Shown here piece by piece: positions 46,006-58,079 of a DNA stretch of 64,000 bases. Origin of the DNA: Zingiber officinale (lineage: Eukaryota; Streptophyta; Magnoliopsida; Zingiberales; Zingiberaceae); contig NC_055998.1 of assembly GCF_018446385.1 (NCBI RefSeq), positions 69,000,744 through 69,064,743 of the forward strand, given 5' to 3'. Made by a program: the position numbers and the translations under genes. Positions within the stretch are counted from its first letter, which is position 1; each line of letters opens with the position of its first letter. The notes under the pieces were generated by a model. That model saw only the letters and a list, made by a program, of their open reading frames with translations. It was not told the DNA's origin and ran no database searches.

Positions 46006-47083
46006 ATGGCTAGACTAAGTATATACCCACCGAAGTTCGAGGGGGAGTTCGCTAGCTGGATAAAGCGAATGCAGGTATTTTTCAAAATTGACTTTGATTT
46101 ACTTTTAATAATGGAATTCGGTTTTGTAGTACCGGAGGGCAAAGAAAAATACCAGTGAACGAAAAAGGAGCAGGCCGACTATGTGGCAAACGATAAAGCA
46201 GAATTCCATCTGCTGAGCGTCCTTCCGCCACAAGAAGTCAACCGTATCGGCAACTACGACTCAGCAAAGGAACTGTGGGAAAAGTTTCTTGATCTTTACA
46301 AAGGGATGCCCAAAGCCAAGCTCGCAAGACGGGATTTATTTCACAACCAGCTCACCAGCCTGAGACTTGAAGAAGATGAAACAGTTGTGCATCTGCACTC
46401 GAGAATTAAGGAGCTTATCACCAGACTTTCAAATCTCGGAGAAAAGGTAAGTAACCGAGATTCGCTAAGGTACGCACTCAATTCATTTTCTAGAAATACT
46501 AAATGAGCATCACTAGTAGATGCTTTTTATATATCTAAGGACTTAGAAACTATTTCCTTGGAAGAATTATTTTTCACATTTGAAGTGCATGAATTGAGAT
46601 GTGCAAGTACGAAGGAGCCGAAGCACAACATCGCCCTAAAGGCATAGAGAGATGAACAAGAGTCAGAATCCTCTTTTGATGATGAAGAAATGATAATGAT
46701 GGTAAGGCGATTTAAGATATTATGTAAATCTAGAAAAACTAACCATTCGCAGGGTAGAAAGAAAAGGATGATCCGATGCTACCACTGCAACGAAGAAGGG
46801 CATGTCAAGGACAACTGCCCTAAGCTAAGAAACAAGGACAAAGGAAAGAAGCCTGTCCAACTGAACAAATTCAAGACACTAAAAGCGACGTGGGATGATA
46901 CTTCGTCCGAATCAGAAGTCGAGGCCTTCTCCGGACATACATTAATGGCAAGTCATCAAGACGAGGACTACGATTCAAGCTCGTCCAAAATGAGCATCGA
47001 GAGCATCGATAAAGGGGGAGCTACGTTGGAAGAAAGCAGTAGTTCAGGGGGAGACACGGATAACGAGATCGACAAGGTAAGTT
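46006..47083 (+). pseudogene. Copia-type Gag of the gag-only element
   Basis: Starts MARLSIYPPKFEGEFASWIK at 46006. After a stop at 46156 the frame goes on as DYVANDKAEFHLLSVLPPQE and KELWEKFLDLYKGMPKAKLA, then LEEDETVVHLHSRIKELITR, the UBN2-type copia gag domain. A CCHC zinc knuckle, CYHCNEEGHVKDNCPK, lies near 46780, then an acidic Ser-rich tail ends at 47083-47085. At least three in-frame stops (46156, 46503, 46645) break it. No protease motif follows. The region from there to the PPT (47086-48133) is AT-rich and non-coding. Confidence 0.85.
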
Positions 47084-47085
47084 AG

Positions 47086-48133
47086 GTACGATCTCTTCCT
47101 CCCGATAAATTATTTAAATTTATTAAATTGTTAACTAAGGATTGCTGTAAGTTAGAAAAAGAGATTAAAAATTTAAAAGTAATTCTAGCTAAATCTAGCC
47201 GAAGAATTAGACAAATTAAAATTAGAAAATAATGATTTAAAAATACAAGTAGATAACTTAAAAAATCATGCATGTTCACATAATACAAATTTTAGAAAAT
47301 ACAATAATCTAAATTGATATTTTAGATATCATAAGGGGCAAATTAGGAATATTTTAAAAAAGTATGTCCTTGAGAAATTCTTAGTTAATCCAGTTGGTTG
47401 GAACCTATATTGGGTTCCAAAGTCTTGTTTAACCTAAACTCTAACTTAGACTTAGCTTTCAGCGAGAAAATTAAACGTTAAATTTCTTTATGAGGCTTTG
47501 TCTAAGAAAGTGGTTGTTGCTCTAATAACCAAGAAGGTCTAGTGCCTCGCCATTGCCTGGAAGCCAAAATATTGAAATAAAATATTTAATTAACTTACTG
47601 ATAAAACATTAAAATTAAAATTAAATAATGCTTTAAAAAAGTTTTTTCAAATATTTTTCCCTAAAAATTACTTAAAATTCTTTTTAACCGTAGAATTTTT
47701 AACTTAGAAAAATTTTCTTGCTTTAAATTTTTTGCTTAGAAAAGTTCTCAAAAATATTTATGCTTGCAAAAAAAATTTAGAAATCTTTTTTCTAGAATAT
47801 TTTTCTTACAAAATTATCTAAACTTAGATTTTTTTTAAAAAAATTTCTTTTACTTAGAATATTTTTTCTAAAAAGTATTGAAATAAGTTTTTTAAGTTAT
47901 TGCAAATTTTTTATAATATCAATAATTTTCAAAAAATTTTAAAGTTTTCAAAATTATTACCTTTAGAGTTTCTCTTGGTACCCCATTTTTTTTATGTCAT
48001 CAAAGGAGGAGAAGGAAAAGATTAAGTCTAGGGGGAGGTAGATTACACTTTTTTTTTTTTTGCACTTTATTGCAATATTATTTGTTTTACTTTTATGCCT
48101 ATTTACCTTATCTTAACTTAGGTTGCTTACATC
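47086..48133 (+). other. AT-rich non-coding filler between gag and PPT
   Basis: Very A/T-rich with many TTTTAGAAA and AAAATTT runs where pol would normally lie. No protease, integrase, RT or RNase H motif seen in any frame. Short Lys/Asn/Leu-rich frames (KLEKEIKNLKVILAK) near 47150 may be a gag coiled-coil leftover. Confidence 0.6.
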
Positions 48134-48147
48134 AAAAAGGGGGAGAT
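48134..48147 (+). other. Gag-only copia polypurine tract
   Basis: AAAAAGGGGGAGAT abuts the 3' LTR TGTTGG. Confidence 0.9.
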
Positions 48148-48464
48148 TGTTGGAACCCCAAGGTTGTTTTGATGTGATCAACAAGTTAAGTTAGGTCCTG
48201 TGGTGTTTTAACCTTGTGTTTAAGTGTGCAGGAGCTTAGGAGAACAGGAGGTCGAGCAAAAGACACAGCTAGTGAGAAGGGCGACACGGAAGAGAGCCGA
48301 CGGGCTCGGTACGTCCGAGGGACGAGGTGCTGCGAAAGAGTACGCGGGCGGATGAGAAGGATGCGTGCGACATTTCCGAGGGACGAGAAGCCAGAGCGGA
48401 AGGTTTCTCGAGAAGACCGGAAGTTGGGTTCGGGTGAGCCCTATTCCAGATGGTCGAGATCACT
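48148..48464 (+). repeat. Gag-only copia 3' LTR, segment 1
   Basis: It begins TGTTGGAACCCCAAGG and matches the 5' LTR segments 29843, 35660 and 45293 without their insertions, which confirms the empty sites. It ends at TSD TCACT, left copy for gypsy B. Confidence 0.9.
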
Positions 48465-50688
48465 TGTAACGCCCGAAAATTCTTGAAACTGCATTATAAA
48501 TATTCTACGATTTTTCTGGAATTTTTAGATATTTTTCCGGAATTTTCCGAGCAGCGGAAGCAGCAAAAATAACTAGAACCGCAAAATAGCTTAGGCGGGA
48601 ATCGAACCCGAGACCTATGGTTTAGGGATAATGTTAGTAACCGGTTGAACCCAGCAGGGCCATGCTGAAAGAAAAGGGAACCAATAAAATTTATATTGGA
48701 GTTGGACGAATTAAGTCTTTAATAAAAATAGGAAAATTAATCAAGTGAGGAGGTTATTTTATTTTCACCGTGACCTATCCTCTTCCAAAACCTCACCGCC
48801 GCCCACACCTCTTCCTCCTCCTCTCTCGGCGCCCAAGCCCCAAGGACTCTCGGATCATCCTCCGGTGACGACTCCAACACGAAAGAGGTTCTTCTCCGCG
48901 AGAGGAACGCGAAGACGAGAGCGGATCGTCGAGAAGGTCATCTCCACCGGAATTCTAGCGAATAGAATCGTAAGAAATTACGAACCGGAGGTAAGAAACC
49001 CCTCACCTGCAGCATAATAGCTACCGTGTGATTTTTCTGTGCATTAGTTTAGTTATATGCGTATGTTTTCGACACATAGGGTGTATTTAACCCTCCTCGC
49101 AGGTTTAGGGATTTAGTGAGTACCTTTAGATGGGCCGGACACATCTTTTCTCCTTCAGTTGGAGGTTTAGATGTTGTTGGGTGCCTAAAGGTAGTCTCCC
49201 TAATAGAGAGGGGAGTTAAAGCACACTAGGTGTTCGATTAAATAACCAACTTAGAAAAGAATGCAACTTAGACATTTTTATTAGCACAGTTGAATGCATT
49301 AGAAACATCTAAATTAGTAAATCAGTTGATTCTAGCTTATATGGGACTACGGTCCAATGGGTGGGATCCCACAGTCGTCTCTGGGTTCAGACAACCTAGC
49401 TCTAGGTTCAGATAACCTAGAAACAGCAATTTAGAACAGTTTAGCTATACTCAGTATTTTACTTTTCAGTTGGCACTGTACTGGATTAGATATCCATTGG
49501 GCTGGGCTCCCATAGTCGGTCCCTAGGTTTAGATAACCTAGTAGCTCTACTAAATTCGGGACTTGCAACCCCGGGTCTAGTTAGAGATGCGCGCATAGCA
49601 CGTACAGTTGCCGGGTCCCTCAGCAGCATGTTTAGTATTTTCACTTATTATATGTATACGGTTTTCAACCTTTCACAAATTAGTTCATGAATTCAGTACA
49701 GTTCTAGCAGTAGCTCAGTTCTTAGTATCAGCTTAGTTTTTCCCTGTGAATATGCATGATGACTTTATGTTCAGCTTTAGATATGCCATGATTGTATGCT
49801 TATATGTCATGCTTAGTTTATTCAATATATCCAGCATATGTTTTAAACAGCATGATTTAAAATCATATTTGCATCGTTGCATGTTTTGTGAGGTAGATGG
49901 TTTCTTACTAAGCTTTTTAGCTTATAGATACTACTTTTCTTATACTGCAGATAAAGGTAAAGGAAAAGTGGATCAATAGCGGAGGCTGGAGGGCAATGCT
50001 ATCAAGATGTGTGTGGGCAGGAGTTTAAATAAAGATCTTTGGGATCTAAACAGTTTTACTTCAGTATTAGCACTTTGCATTTTTAGTTTTCATTATTCAG
50101 TTTTGATTGTTAAGTGTTATGAGATAGTAAACCATGCACTATGTAGTATGCCAGGTTTAGAATGTTAGTAGTTTTATATTAGTGTGATTTGCATTGGTTT
50201 AGAGTTGTTGTGTGAGGTTTGGAAGTGCTGAAATCGATTCTAAATCGAACTCGATCGGTCTCGACCGATCGAGGCCTATGCGGATCGGTCGGCCGACCGA
50301 TCGAGAGTCTGAGTCTGATATGTATCCTCACATCGGTCGGCCGACCGACCGATCTGATAAGCGTTCGAGAGTTTTAGGTGCGGATCGGTCGGTACCGACC
50401 GATCCGACATCTGGATCGATCCGCTTAAATCCGATCGATCTGCGGATCGATCGGCAGGTCTGTAGGTAGTTGGGAAGTTTAGTTTCTAGTCCCTAGTTCG
50501 GTTGGGATGTTCAGTTTCCCCTCCTTAGCATGTGTACACCAGCAAAGAAGGTCTTTAGACCTTTCTTATCAGTTGTACCCGTCATTAGTAGAGTAAAATT
50601 TTAATTAGCCCAGCTTTCCGCACGGTATAGCACAGCATAACTGTAGCGACCGGCCTTACAGCCAGTACCCAGAAGGTGGGTCATTACA
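48465..50688 (+). repeat. Gypsy B 5' LTR
   Basis: It starts TGTAACGCCCGAAAATTC and ends GGTCATTACA. The T-arm-like complement is at 48594-48615. The GC-rich open stretch 48745-49017 is followed by donor-like GGAG/GTAAGA at 48991, acceptor-like ACTGCAG ending 49950, and AATAAAG at 50028. The palindromic array is 50250-50455. Confidence 0.92.
48991..49950 (+). other. Intron-like interval inside the Tekay LTR (copy B 5')
   Basis: GTAAGAAACCCC at the start and TTTTCTTATACTGCAG at the end fit plant splice sites. The same pair bounds 36663-37643 and 43778-44759 (minus), and 55726-56698 and 59351-60168 (plus). In this copy the upstream frame (ERIVEKVISTGILANRIVRN, YEPE) joins at the predicted junction to a frame reading IKVKEKWINSGGWRAMLSRC before a stop. 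Splicing is not proven. Confidence 0.45.
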
Positions 50689-50691
50689 GAG

Positions 50692-50703
50692 TGGTATCAG
50701 AGC
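50692..50703 (+). other. Gypsy B primer-binding site
   Basis: TGGTATCAGAGC follows the LTR after a short GAG spacer. Confidence 0.85.
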
Positions 50704-50892
50704 TGTGTTCCATACTTCCTACACACACATCAGCATTGTACCTGCAGCTTCCAAGTAAGAATACCTCTACTTTATTTATGCTCCTTGTTTTGTTATTACA
50801 GTTCATGTTTATATGCCTACTGCTTGTTAGTATGTGTTAGTTTTTAAACATGATATCAGTAGTTATATAACTGTGATTACATTAGTTAGGTT

Positions 50893-51830
50893 ATGTTCTC
50901 TATGTTTTTAGAAATGGCACGAGGACGCTCAGCTAGAAGGGCACTAGCTCTTGAGCAGCTGATGCCTCACTTGGATCTTACATTAGTGGCTCGATTCGGA
51001 CGCTTAGAAATAGGCACCTTAAAGGCTAACCAGCAGAATACCCCGGAACCGAATTTGACGACTCCGGTAGTCTTAGAGGTTCCACCAGCTCAACCGGCAG
51101 CTGAGCCAAGAAAGGAAGCCTATCGATCCGGTGGCAGAGTCAAGCCAGAGAACTTCTCGGGCACTAGTGAACCATGGGATGCACAAGCCTGGTTCAAAAC
51201 ACTGGAGAGCACGATCTGGACTGGCCCGAACACGAGAAGGTGAAGTGTGCCTCCTTATGCCGGAGACGCACACATGTGGTGGGAAAGAATCGAGCAAGCG
51301 CCCAAAGTGAACCGGATGTCATGGGCTGACTTGAAGGAATTCTTCGAGTTCTTTCACATACAAACCGCCACTATGACGAACGAGTTTCGTCGAACAACCT
51401 TGCGAGGAAGCTGAAGAAATTTAACGGGTTGGCTGCGTCATGCAGTGTAGCCGAGCAGAAGGAACGAATCTGGATGCTCAAGATCTGCCTGGCGATGCAA
51501 GGGGTTTGGTGGCATACATAGGCCACAAACCACGAGAGGAGTTAGTGAGCGTGCCTTGACCACTGAGCATTACGATAAAGCATAAGCGGCGAAGCAAGTC
51601 TCCTCGAGTCAAAGGCCAAGGAAACTCTCACACTCGAAGACAAAGGCCACAACTCTACCGAAAGGGAACTCCAACGAAGCGCAAATCGGGAGTGACCCAA
51701 AGGAGGACCATCTAGCAAGCCGCATTATCAAAGTGTGCTACTTGTGGGAAATTCCACCCAGGGGTTTGTCGCAAGGGCACACGAGGATGCTTTGAATGTG
51801 GACAAGAAGGGCACATGGCCAAGCAGTGCC
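50893..51830 (+). pseudogene. Gypsy B gag, broken
   Basis: The frame 50893-51243 reads MFSMFLEMARGRSARRALAL, then KANQQNTPEPNLTTPVVLEV and VKPENFSGTSEPWDAQAWF, parallel to gag A but missing much of the N-terminal coiled coil. After 51243 the frame is lost repeatedly. The zinc knuckle GCFECGQEGHMAKQCP returns near 51787-51834. Confidence 0.88.
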
Positions 51831-52340
51831 CGAACAAGACCGGTCTTCCTCAGCCACAGCAGATTCAGTATGCAGGCCAGCCAGCTCAGTTATATCAGAT
51901 GCAGGCCGCTCTAGAAGGTCCACTTATCAGCCAGGGCAGATTAGAAGCCCCTCCAGCTATGGCGAATGCGAGGATCTACTCACTCACCAGAGAGGACGTA
52001 GCCAATGCCTCGACAGTGGTCACAGGTCAGATTAGCATTTTTCAGTATAGTGCTACTGTTCTATTTGATACTGGGGCAACCCATTCATATATAGCCAGGG
52101 TGTTCTCCGAAAAATTAGAAATACCCTCAGAGGTACTCAGTGGTCAGTTTTTGACGGCACTACCTTCAGGAGAGATCATGGCATCACGACGGCTTGCTCA
52201 GGCCGCAGGTTCATTATAGCAGCGGAGAGCTCTTTTGTGATCCGATAGTGCTAGAGATGACCGACTATGACGTTATCTTTGGAATGGACTTTCTGATCAT
52301 ACGGTGCTACCATAGAGTGCCGTAAATAGAAAGTCATCTT
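51831..52340 (+). pseudogene. Gypsy B protease region
   Basis: PQPQQIQYAGQPAQLYQMQA, then TREDVANASTVVTGQISIFQ and ATVLFDTGATHSYIARVFSE, with the catalytic DTGA intact. The frame shifts after EIMAS. Confidence 0.85.
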
Positions 52341-53460
52341 CCAACCTGAAGCGGCAGTGTAATCATTGGGAACCAAAGAGAAAGGCCAAGAAGCTTCTCT
52401 CACTATGAAAGCACGACTTTGGATTCGGATGTCAGGATTCCTAGCACATGTAGTCAACGCCAGGACAAGAACCAACAGCCTAGCAGAGGTTCGAGTCGTA
52501 TGTGACTACCAACAGCCTTCCACGAAGAGTTACCAGCTTAGCACTGGCGAGATTGACTTTGAGATAGAGCTCATTCCTACAAATCCTATCTCCAAAGCGC
52601 CTTATCGCATGGCTCAAGCAGAATCAAGGAACTCGAGAGCAATTACAGGAGCCGCTTGACAAGGGTTTCATACGCCGAGTCACTCGCCATGGGCGCCTGT
52701 ATTGTTCGTGAAGAAGAAGGATGGAAGCATGCGACTGTGTAGGCACTGAACCAAGTCACGATCAAGAACAGTATCCCTTCCCGTAATCGATGACACTGCT
52801 TCGACCTGAAAAGGGAGCAGCGGAGTGTTCTCTAAGATAGATCTCGGATCGTTATCATCGTGTGAAGGTTAAAGAGGATATACCAAAGCGACGTAAAGAT
52901 ACGGACACTACGAGTTCGTAGTCATGCCTTTGGCGTGACATGCTCCACTACATTCATGGATCTCATGAATAGAGTATTCAGGAGTGTTTAGATAAGTTTG
53001 TTATTGTGTTTATCGATGACATTCTTATCTATTCAGAACTCAGGAAGAAACATGAGCACCTGAAACTAGTATTGCAGACCCTTCAGCAGAACCAGCCATA
53101 CGCCAAGTTCACGAAATGTGAATTTTGGTTAGATCAGTGTCCTTCCTGGGTCACATCATCTCAAAGGATGGTATTATGGTAGATCCCAAAGAAGAAAGCG
53201 ATAAGTAATCGGAAGAGACCTAAGCCCGCAAAAGGGAGCTTTCGAGATTAGCGAGGATATTACAAAAGTTTGTAGAGGACTTCTCGGATAGCCTCCCGAC
53301 AGCTCTTACAAGAAGAAATATATCGATGGACGGAGGATGAGAACAATTTCAAATGGAAAAGGAGATTGACCTGCTCCCATTTGGATCTACGACAAAACAC
53401 CAGTGACTTTGACATCTATAGTGATGCCTCTAAGCTGGGACTAGGAGCAGTGCTGATGAA
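52341..53460 (+). pseudogene. Gypsy B reverse transcriptase remnant
   Basis: Pieces include [20 protein letters not shown] near 52556-52618, [11 protein letters not shown] near 52709, and [15 protein letters not shown] near 52995-53037, separated by frameshifts. The active-site aspartates are preserved locally but the enzyme cannot be translated. Confidence 0.85.
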
Positions 53461-53760
53461 AACGGCAAGGTGATCGCCTATGCCTCCGACAACTCAAGGA
53501 TTATGAGAAGAATTATCCTACTCATGACCTTGAGCTTGCAGCAGTGTTCGCTCTAAAAATTTGGAGACATTATTTGTATGGAGCTCGGTGCGAGTGTATA
53601 TGGATCATCGAGTCTGAAGTACTTCTTCACTCGAAGTATCTGAATATGCGACAGCGCGGATGGTTAGAGCTGGTCAAAGACTACGATATAGACATCCTCT
53701 ACCATCCAGGGAAAGCAAATAAGGTAGCAGATGCACTTAGCAGAAAGTGCTACCTTATTA
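53461..53760 (+). pseudogene. Gypsy B RNase H remnant
   Basis: KVIAYA, then [36 protein letters not shown] and [14 protein letters not shown]. The [12 protein letters not shown] block is scrambled. Confidence 0.85.
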
Positions 53761-54665
53761 TCTCTAGTAGCCATGTCACCAACCCTACAGAAGGAGATCG
53801 TAGATTTCGGTCTTGAACTCATCGTTGGACAGCTCTCTACTATGACCTTAGAGTCTACCTTGCTTGGTGATATTCAGTCAGCTCAGGAGCAGGACCCTGA
53901 AATTCAGAAAATCAAGCAAGGGCTAGCACAGAAAGTAGAGAATTCAGAGTGTCCGATAGAAGGGGTGTTGTATTTTGGTGATGCAGACTCGTGTTCTAGA
54001 TCGGAGGAACTACGGAGAAGATTTTAGATGAGGCTCACAGGACTCCCTATGCGATGCATCCGAGTTCCACCAAAATGTATCAAGACCCGAAGAAGCGTTT
54101 TGGTGGCCGGGATGAAGCGAGACATCGCCAGATATGTTAGCATCCTCCTCACCTGTCGGAGGGTCAAGGCGAACATCACGACCAGGAGGAGTTCTGCAGC
54201 CCATAATGGAAGTGGGAGGATATCTCTATGGATTTCATAGTGGCATGCCCGAACCACGAATGGTTTTGACGCCATCTGGGTAATAGTCGACAGTTGACTA
54301 AATCAGCCCACTTTTTAGCTATCAAGATATCCTACTCCATGGAGAAGCTAGCTCAGTTGTATCTGAAGAGATCAAACTTCATGGAGTCCCACGCACCATT
54401 ATTTTCGCAGATAGATTTACATCACACTTCGGGAGTGTAGTCGCATTGGGCACGGTTAAAGTTCAAGACTGACATTCCATCCAGATGTGATGGTCGGCGA
54501 GCAGCGAGTAAACCAGTACTCAAAGATATGCTCGCGTGTGCCCTAGATTTCAAGGAAGTTGGTGCCAATATCAGCTTAGCAGAATTTGCACATACAACAA
54601 CTTATCGTGCCACTATCGCATGACACCTACGAGGCTCTCTATGGGCGGGTATAGATCTCAATCCT
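53731..54665 (+). pseudogene. Gypsy B integrase remnant
   Basis: [39 protein letters not shown], then in other frames the zinc region ([20 protein letters not shown]) and core start ([10 protein letters not shown]). Catalytic residues cannot be aligned because of indels. Confidence 0.82.
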
Positions 54666-55208
54666 TTGTATGAGAGTGGTGAAGAAGGAACTAGAACATG
54701 ATCTAGTAGCAGATACCACACAGCTAGAGCAGCCCAGATCCGCAGAGATTAGAAAACTTGACCTTCACAAAAGCTATCACACCAGATACGACACACACTT
54801 AGAGTTTTCACTGATCTGTTCCTCGAGTAGCTCCCATGAAGGAGTAATGTTTTGGGAAGAAGGGCAAGCTAAGTCCCGATATGTGGGACCACCTTATCAG
54901 CAGAAGAGTGGGCAAGGTAGCATGAGCTAGAGCTACCCCGTGAAATGTCACCGTCCTAAACGTATTTCATGTCTCTATCTTGAAGAAGCATACCCTAGAT
55001 GCCACCCTGTGATTGAGCCCCGATGCATCAGATCCGCAAGAATGATGATAGTCGGCCTATTCAGATAATAGACCAGCAAATAAAATTGAACAAGGAAGTA
55101 CCATTAGTCAAAGTCATTTGTCACATCAAAGAGAGGCAACTTGGGAGAGAGGCCGACATAGATGGAAGTACCAGACTGTTCTAAGTTCGAGGACGAACTT
55201 TTATAAGG
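54666..55208 (+). pseudogene. Gypsy B integrase C-terminus, chromodomain remnant and tail motif
   Basis: Readable but shifted blocks parallel the A copy: AKSRYVGPPYQQKSGQG, then VSLS-like and PIQIID-like text. It ends with GTTCGAGGACGAAC at about 55187-55200, the Tekay tail. Confidence 0.78.
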
Positions 55209-55217
55209 TATGGAGAT

Positions 55218-57527
55218 TATTACGAAAATTCTCGAAATTGTATTATAAATATCGATTTTTCTGAATTTTAGATATTTTTCCGGAATTTTCCGAGTAGCGG
55301 AAGCAGCAAAAATAAATAGAACCGCAAAATAGCTTAGGCGGGAATCGAACCCGAGACCTATGGTTTAGGGATAATGTTAGTAACCGGTTGAACCCAACAG
55401 AGCCGTGCTGAAAGGAAAGGGAACCAATAAAATTTATATTGGAGTTGGGCGAATTAAGTCTTTAATATAAATAGGAAAATTAATCAAGTGAGGAGGTTAT
55501 TTTTTTTCACCGTGACCTATCCTCTTCCAAAACCTCACCGTCGCCCACACCTCTTCCTCCTCCTCTCTCGGCGCCCAAGCCCCAAGGACTCTCGGATCAT
55601 CCTCCGGTGACGACTCCAACACGAAAGAGGTTCTTCTCCGCGAGAGGAAGCGAAGACGGAGCGGATCGTCGAGAAGGTCATCTCCACGGAATTCTAGCGA
55701 ATAGAATCGTGAAATTATGAACGAGGTAAGAACCCCACCTGCAGTATAATAGCTACCGTGTGATTTTTCTGTGCATTAGTTTAGTTATATGCGTATGTTT
55801 TCGACACATAGGGTGTATTTAACCCTCCTCGCAGGTTTAGGGATTTAGTGAGTACCTTTAGATGGGCCGGACACATCTTTTCTCCTTCAGTTGGAGGTTT
55901 AGATGTTGTTGGGTGCCTAAAGGTAGTCTCCCTAATAGAGAGGGGAGTTACAGCGCGCTAGGTGTTCGATTAAATAACCAGCTTAGAAAAGAATGCAACT
56001 TAGGCATTTTTATTAGCACGGTTGAATGCATTAGAAGCATCTAAATTAGTAAATCAGTTGATTCTAGCTTATATGGGACTACGGTCCAATGGGTGGGCAC
56101 CCACAGTCGCCTCTAGGTTCAGACAACCTAGCTCTAGGTTCAGATAACCTAGAAAGAGCAATTTAGAACAGTTTAGCTATACTCAGTATTTTACTTTTCA
56201 GTTGGCACTGTACTGGATTAGATATCCATTGGACTGGGCTCCCATAGTCGGTCCCTAGGTTTAGATAACCTAGTAGCTCTACTAAATTCGGGACTTGCAA
56301 CCCCGGGTCTAGTTAGAGATGTGCGCATAGCACGTACAGTTGCCGGGCCCCTCAGCAGCATGTTTAGTATGTTCACTTATTATATGTATACGGTTTTCAA
56401 CCTTTCACTAATTAGTTCATGAATTCAGTACAGTTCTAGCAGTAGCTCAGTATTAGCGTAGCTCAGTTCTTAGTATCAGCTTAGTTTTTCCCTGTGAATA
56501 TGCATGATGACTTTATGTTCAGCTTTAGATATGCCATGATTGTATGCTTATATGCCATGCTTAGTTTATTCAGTATATCCAGCATATGTTTTAAACAGCA
56601 TGATTTAAAATCATATTTGCATCGTTGCATGTTTTGTGAGGTAGATGGTTTCTTACTAAGCTTTTTAGCTTATAGATACTACTTTTCTTATACTGCAGAT
56701 AAAGGTAAAGGAAAAGTGGATCAGTAGCGGAGGCTGGAGGGCAATGCTATCAAGATGTGTGTGGGCAGGAGTTGGAATAAAGATCTTTGGGATCTAAACA
56801 GTTTTACTTCAGTATTAGCACTTTGCATTTTTAGTTTTCATTATTCAGTTTTGATTGTTAAGTGTTATGAGATAGTAAACCATGCACTATGTAGTATGCC
56901 AGGTTTAGAATGTTAGTAGTTTTATATTAGTGTGATTTGCATTGGTTCAGAGTTGTTGTGTGAGGTTTTGGCACGCAAAGTTGTAAATCAGATTCCCGGC
57001 GAACTAACTCGATCGGCCCCGCCGTCGAAGGCTCGCCCGAGCGAGCACGGATCGACCGACCGATCCGCAGAGATCGAACGGTCTGATATATCTCGGATCC
57101 TGGATCAGTCGAACCGACCAAGGCCCGGCCGCGAATTCGAGTTCAGAGAGTTTGGTGCTTGGACCGGTGCCACGGACGACCGATTCAGATACTGGTGCTG
57201 CCACCAATCTCCAAGCCACACTGGATCGGATCGGACCGATCATCAGACGGCCCGGCCACGATCGGATCCCCAGAATCAGAACGGCCAGTCCGATCGATCC
57301 GTGGATCGACGGCAGTGTCCGTAGGTAGTTGGGAAGTTTAGTTTCTAGTCCCTAGCTCGGTTGGGATGTTCGGTTTCCCTCCTTAGCATGTGTACACCAG
57401 CAAAGAAGGTCTTTATCCGTCCTTATTAGAGTTAAATTTTAATTAGCCCAGCTTTCCGCACAGTATAGTTTAGCATAAATTGTAGCGACCGGCCTTACAG
57501 CCAGTACCCAGAATGTGAGTCGTTACA
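55218..57527 (+). repeat. Gypsy B 3' LTR
   Basis: It starts TATTACGAAAATTCTCG (a mutated TGTAACG end) after PPT-like ATAAGGTATGGAGAT, and ends GAGTCGTTACA. T-arm-like complement 55337-55358, intron-like interval 55726-56698, array 57000-57310. It has more small deletions in its first 500 bp than the 5' LTR. Confidence 0.9.
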
Positions 57528-57532
57528 TCACC

Positions 57533-58074
57533 CAAGCAAGCGGAGCCGGAGCGAAAGACCCGGACCGAAAAAGTCAACATTGTTGACTTTCTTGGTCTAG
57601 GCGCCCGGAACCCTTCCGGGTGCTCGGACCTAGATTTTATCCAGATCATAGTCAAACATGATCTATGCGAAAGGGATAAAATTTTATCCCCTTCTAGGCG
57701 CTTGGAACGGTTCCAAGCGCCCCGACCAAGGCTATAAATATAGCCTTGGTCTAAGAAGCTAATCAGAACAAACAATTACATATTCTACACTTGTGCACTT
57801 CTCTTGTCTAGTTTATCTTCTCATTTTTATTTGTACGTCATTGCTGTAAGAGGCTTCTCCGCCTGAAGGAGATCTTTAGTGTGGGATTCATTCCTTGAAT
57901 TAACAACCTCCCCGGTTGTAACCAAGTCAAATCCATGAGCCTCTTCTTTTAGTTTCTTTCTTTATTTAATTATATGCATGTGTTATTTTAAAAGTTTGAG
58001 AAGGGTTTTATTTTTATATTTGTGTAGGGTCATTCAACCCCCCTTCGACAGCCGACCACCAACGCGGTCCAATA
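57533..58074 (+). repeat. Gag-only copia 3' LTR, segment 2
   Basis: Resumes after the B insertion (CAAGCAAGCGGAGCCGG) and ends GCGGTCCAATA, then TSD GATAA. It matches 45370-45946 and has the same TATA palindrome near 57730. Confidence 0.9.
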
Positions 58075-58079
58075 GATAA

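Larger units (their letters stand above)
48465..57527 (+). mobile_element. Tekay/Del-type gypsy chromovirus, element B (heavily decayed)
   Basis: A 9.06-kb plus-strand element of the same family as A. LTRs are 48465-50688 and 55218-57527, with PBS at 50692. TSD is TCACT (48460-48464) / TCACC (57528-57532). Gag, protease, RT, RNase H and integrase pieces appear in the right order but in many frames. The 3' end carries GTTCGAGGACGAAC at about 55187. The internal region is riddled with small deletions and substitutions, many at CAG/CTG sites. Confidence 0.92.
29843..58074 (+). mobile_element. Gag-only copia-type LTR element hosting three nested insertions
   Basis: The 5' LTR is in three pieces (29843-29884, 35660-35837, 45293-45946), the internal region is 45947-48147, and the 3' LTR is in two pieces (48148-48464, 57533-58074). 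The exact TSD GATAA is at 29838-29842 and 58075-58079. With the insertions removed the LTRs are about 0.86-0.88 kb, with TGTTGGAA...CCAAYA ends, and the internal region is only 2.2 kb. It has a PBS (TGGTATCAGAGC at 45949) and a PPT (AAAAAGGGGGAGAT, 48134-48147). Only gag is present; there is no protease, integrase, RT or RNase H. This layout fits TR-GAG-like non-autonomous elements or a pol-deletion derivative. Confidence 0.88.

Noticed and set aside
48214..48486. 90-aa ORF crossing the copia LTR / gypsy B junction
   Set aside because: It spans an insertion junction, so it is an accident of nesting.
36634..56727. 60-77-aa ORF ending DKGKGKVDQ found in four Tekay LTRs
   Set aside because: Repeats because the LTR repeats; its frame crosses the predicted intron acceptor, so as an unspliced gene it is doubtful. 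The splice-like layout is reported instead.
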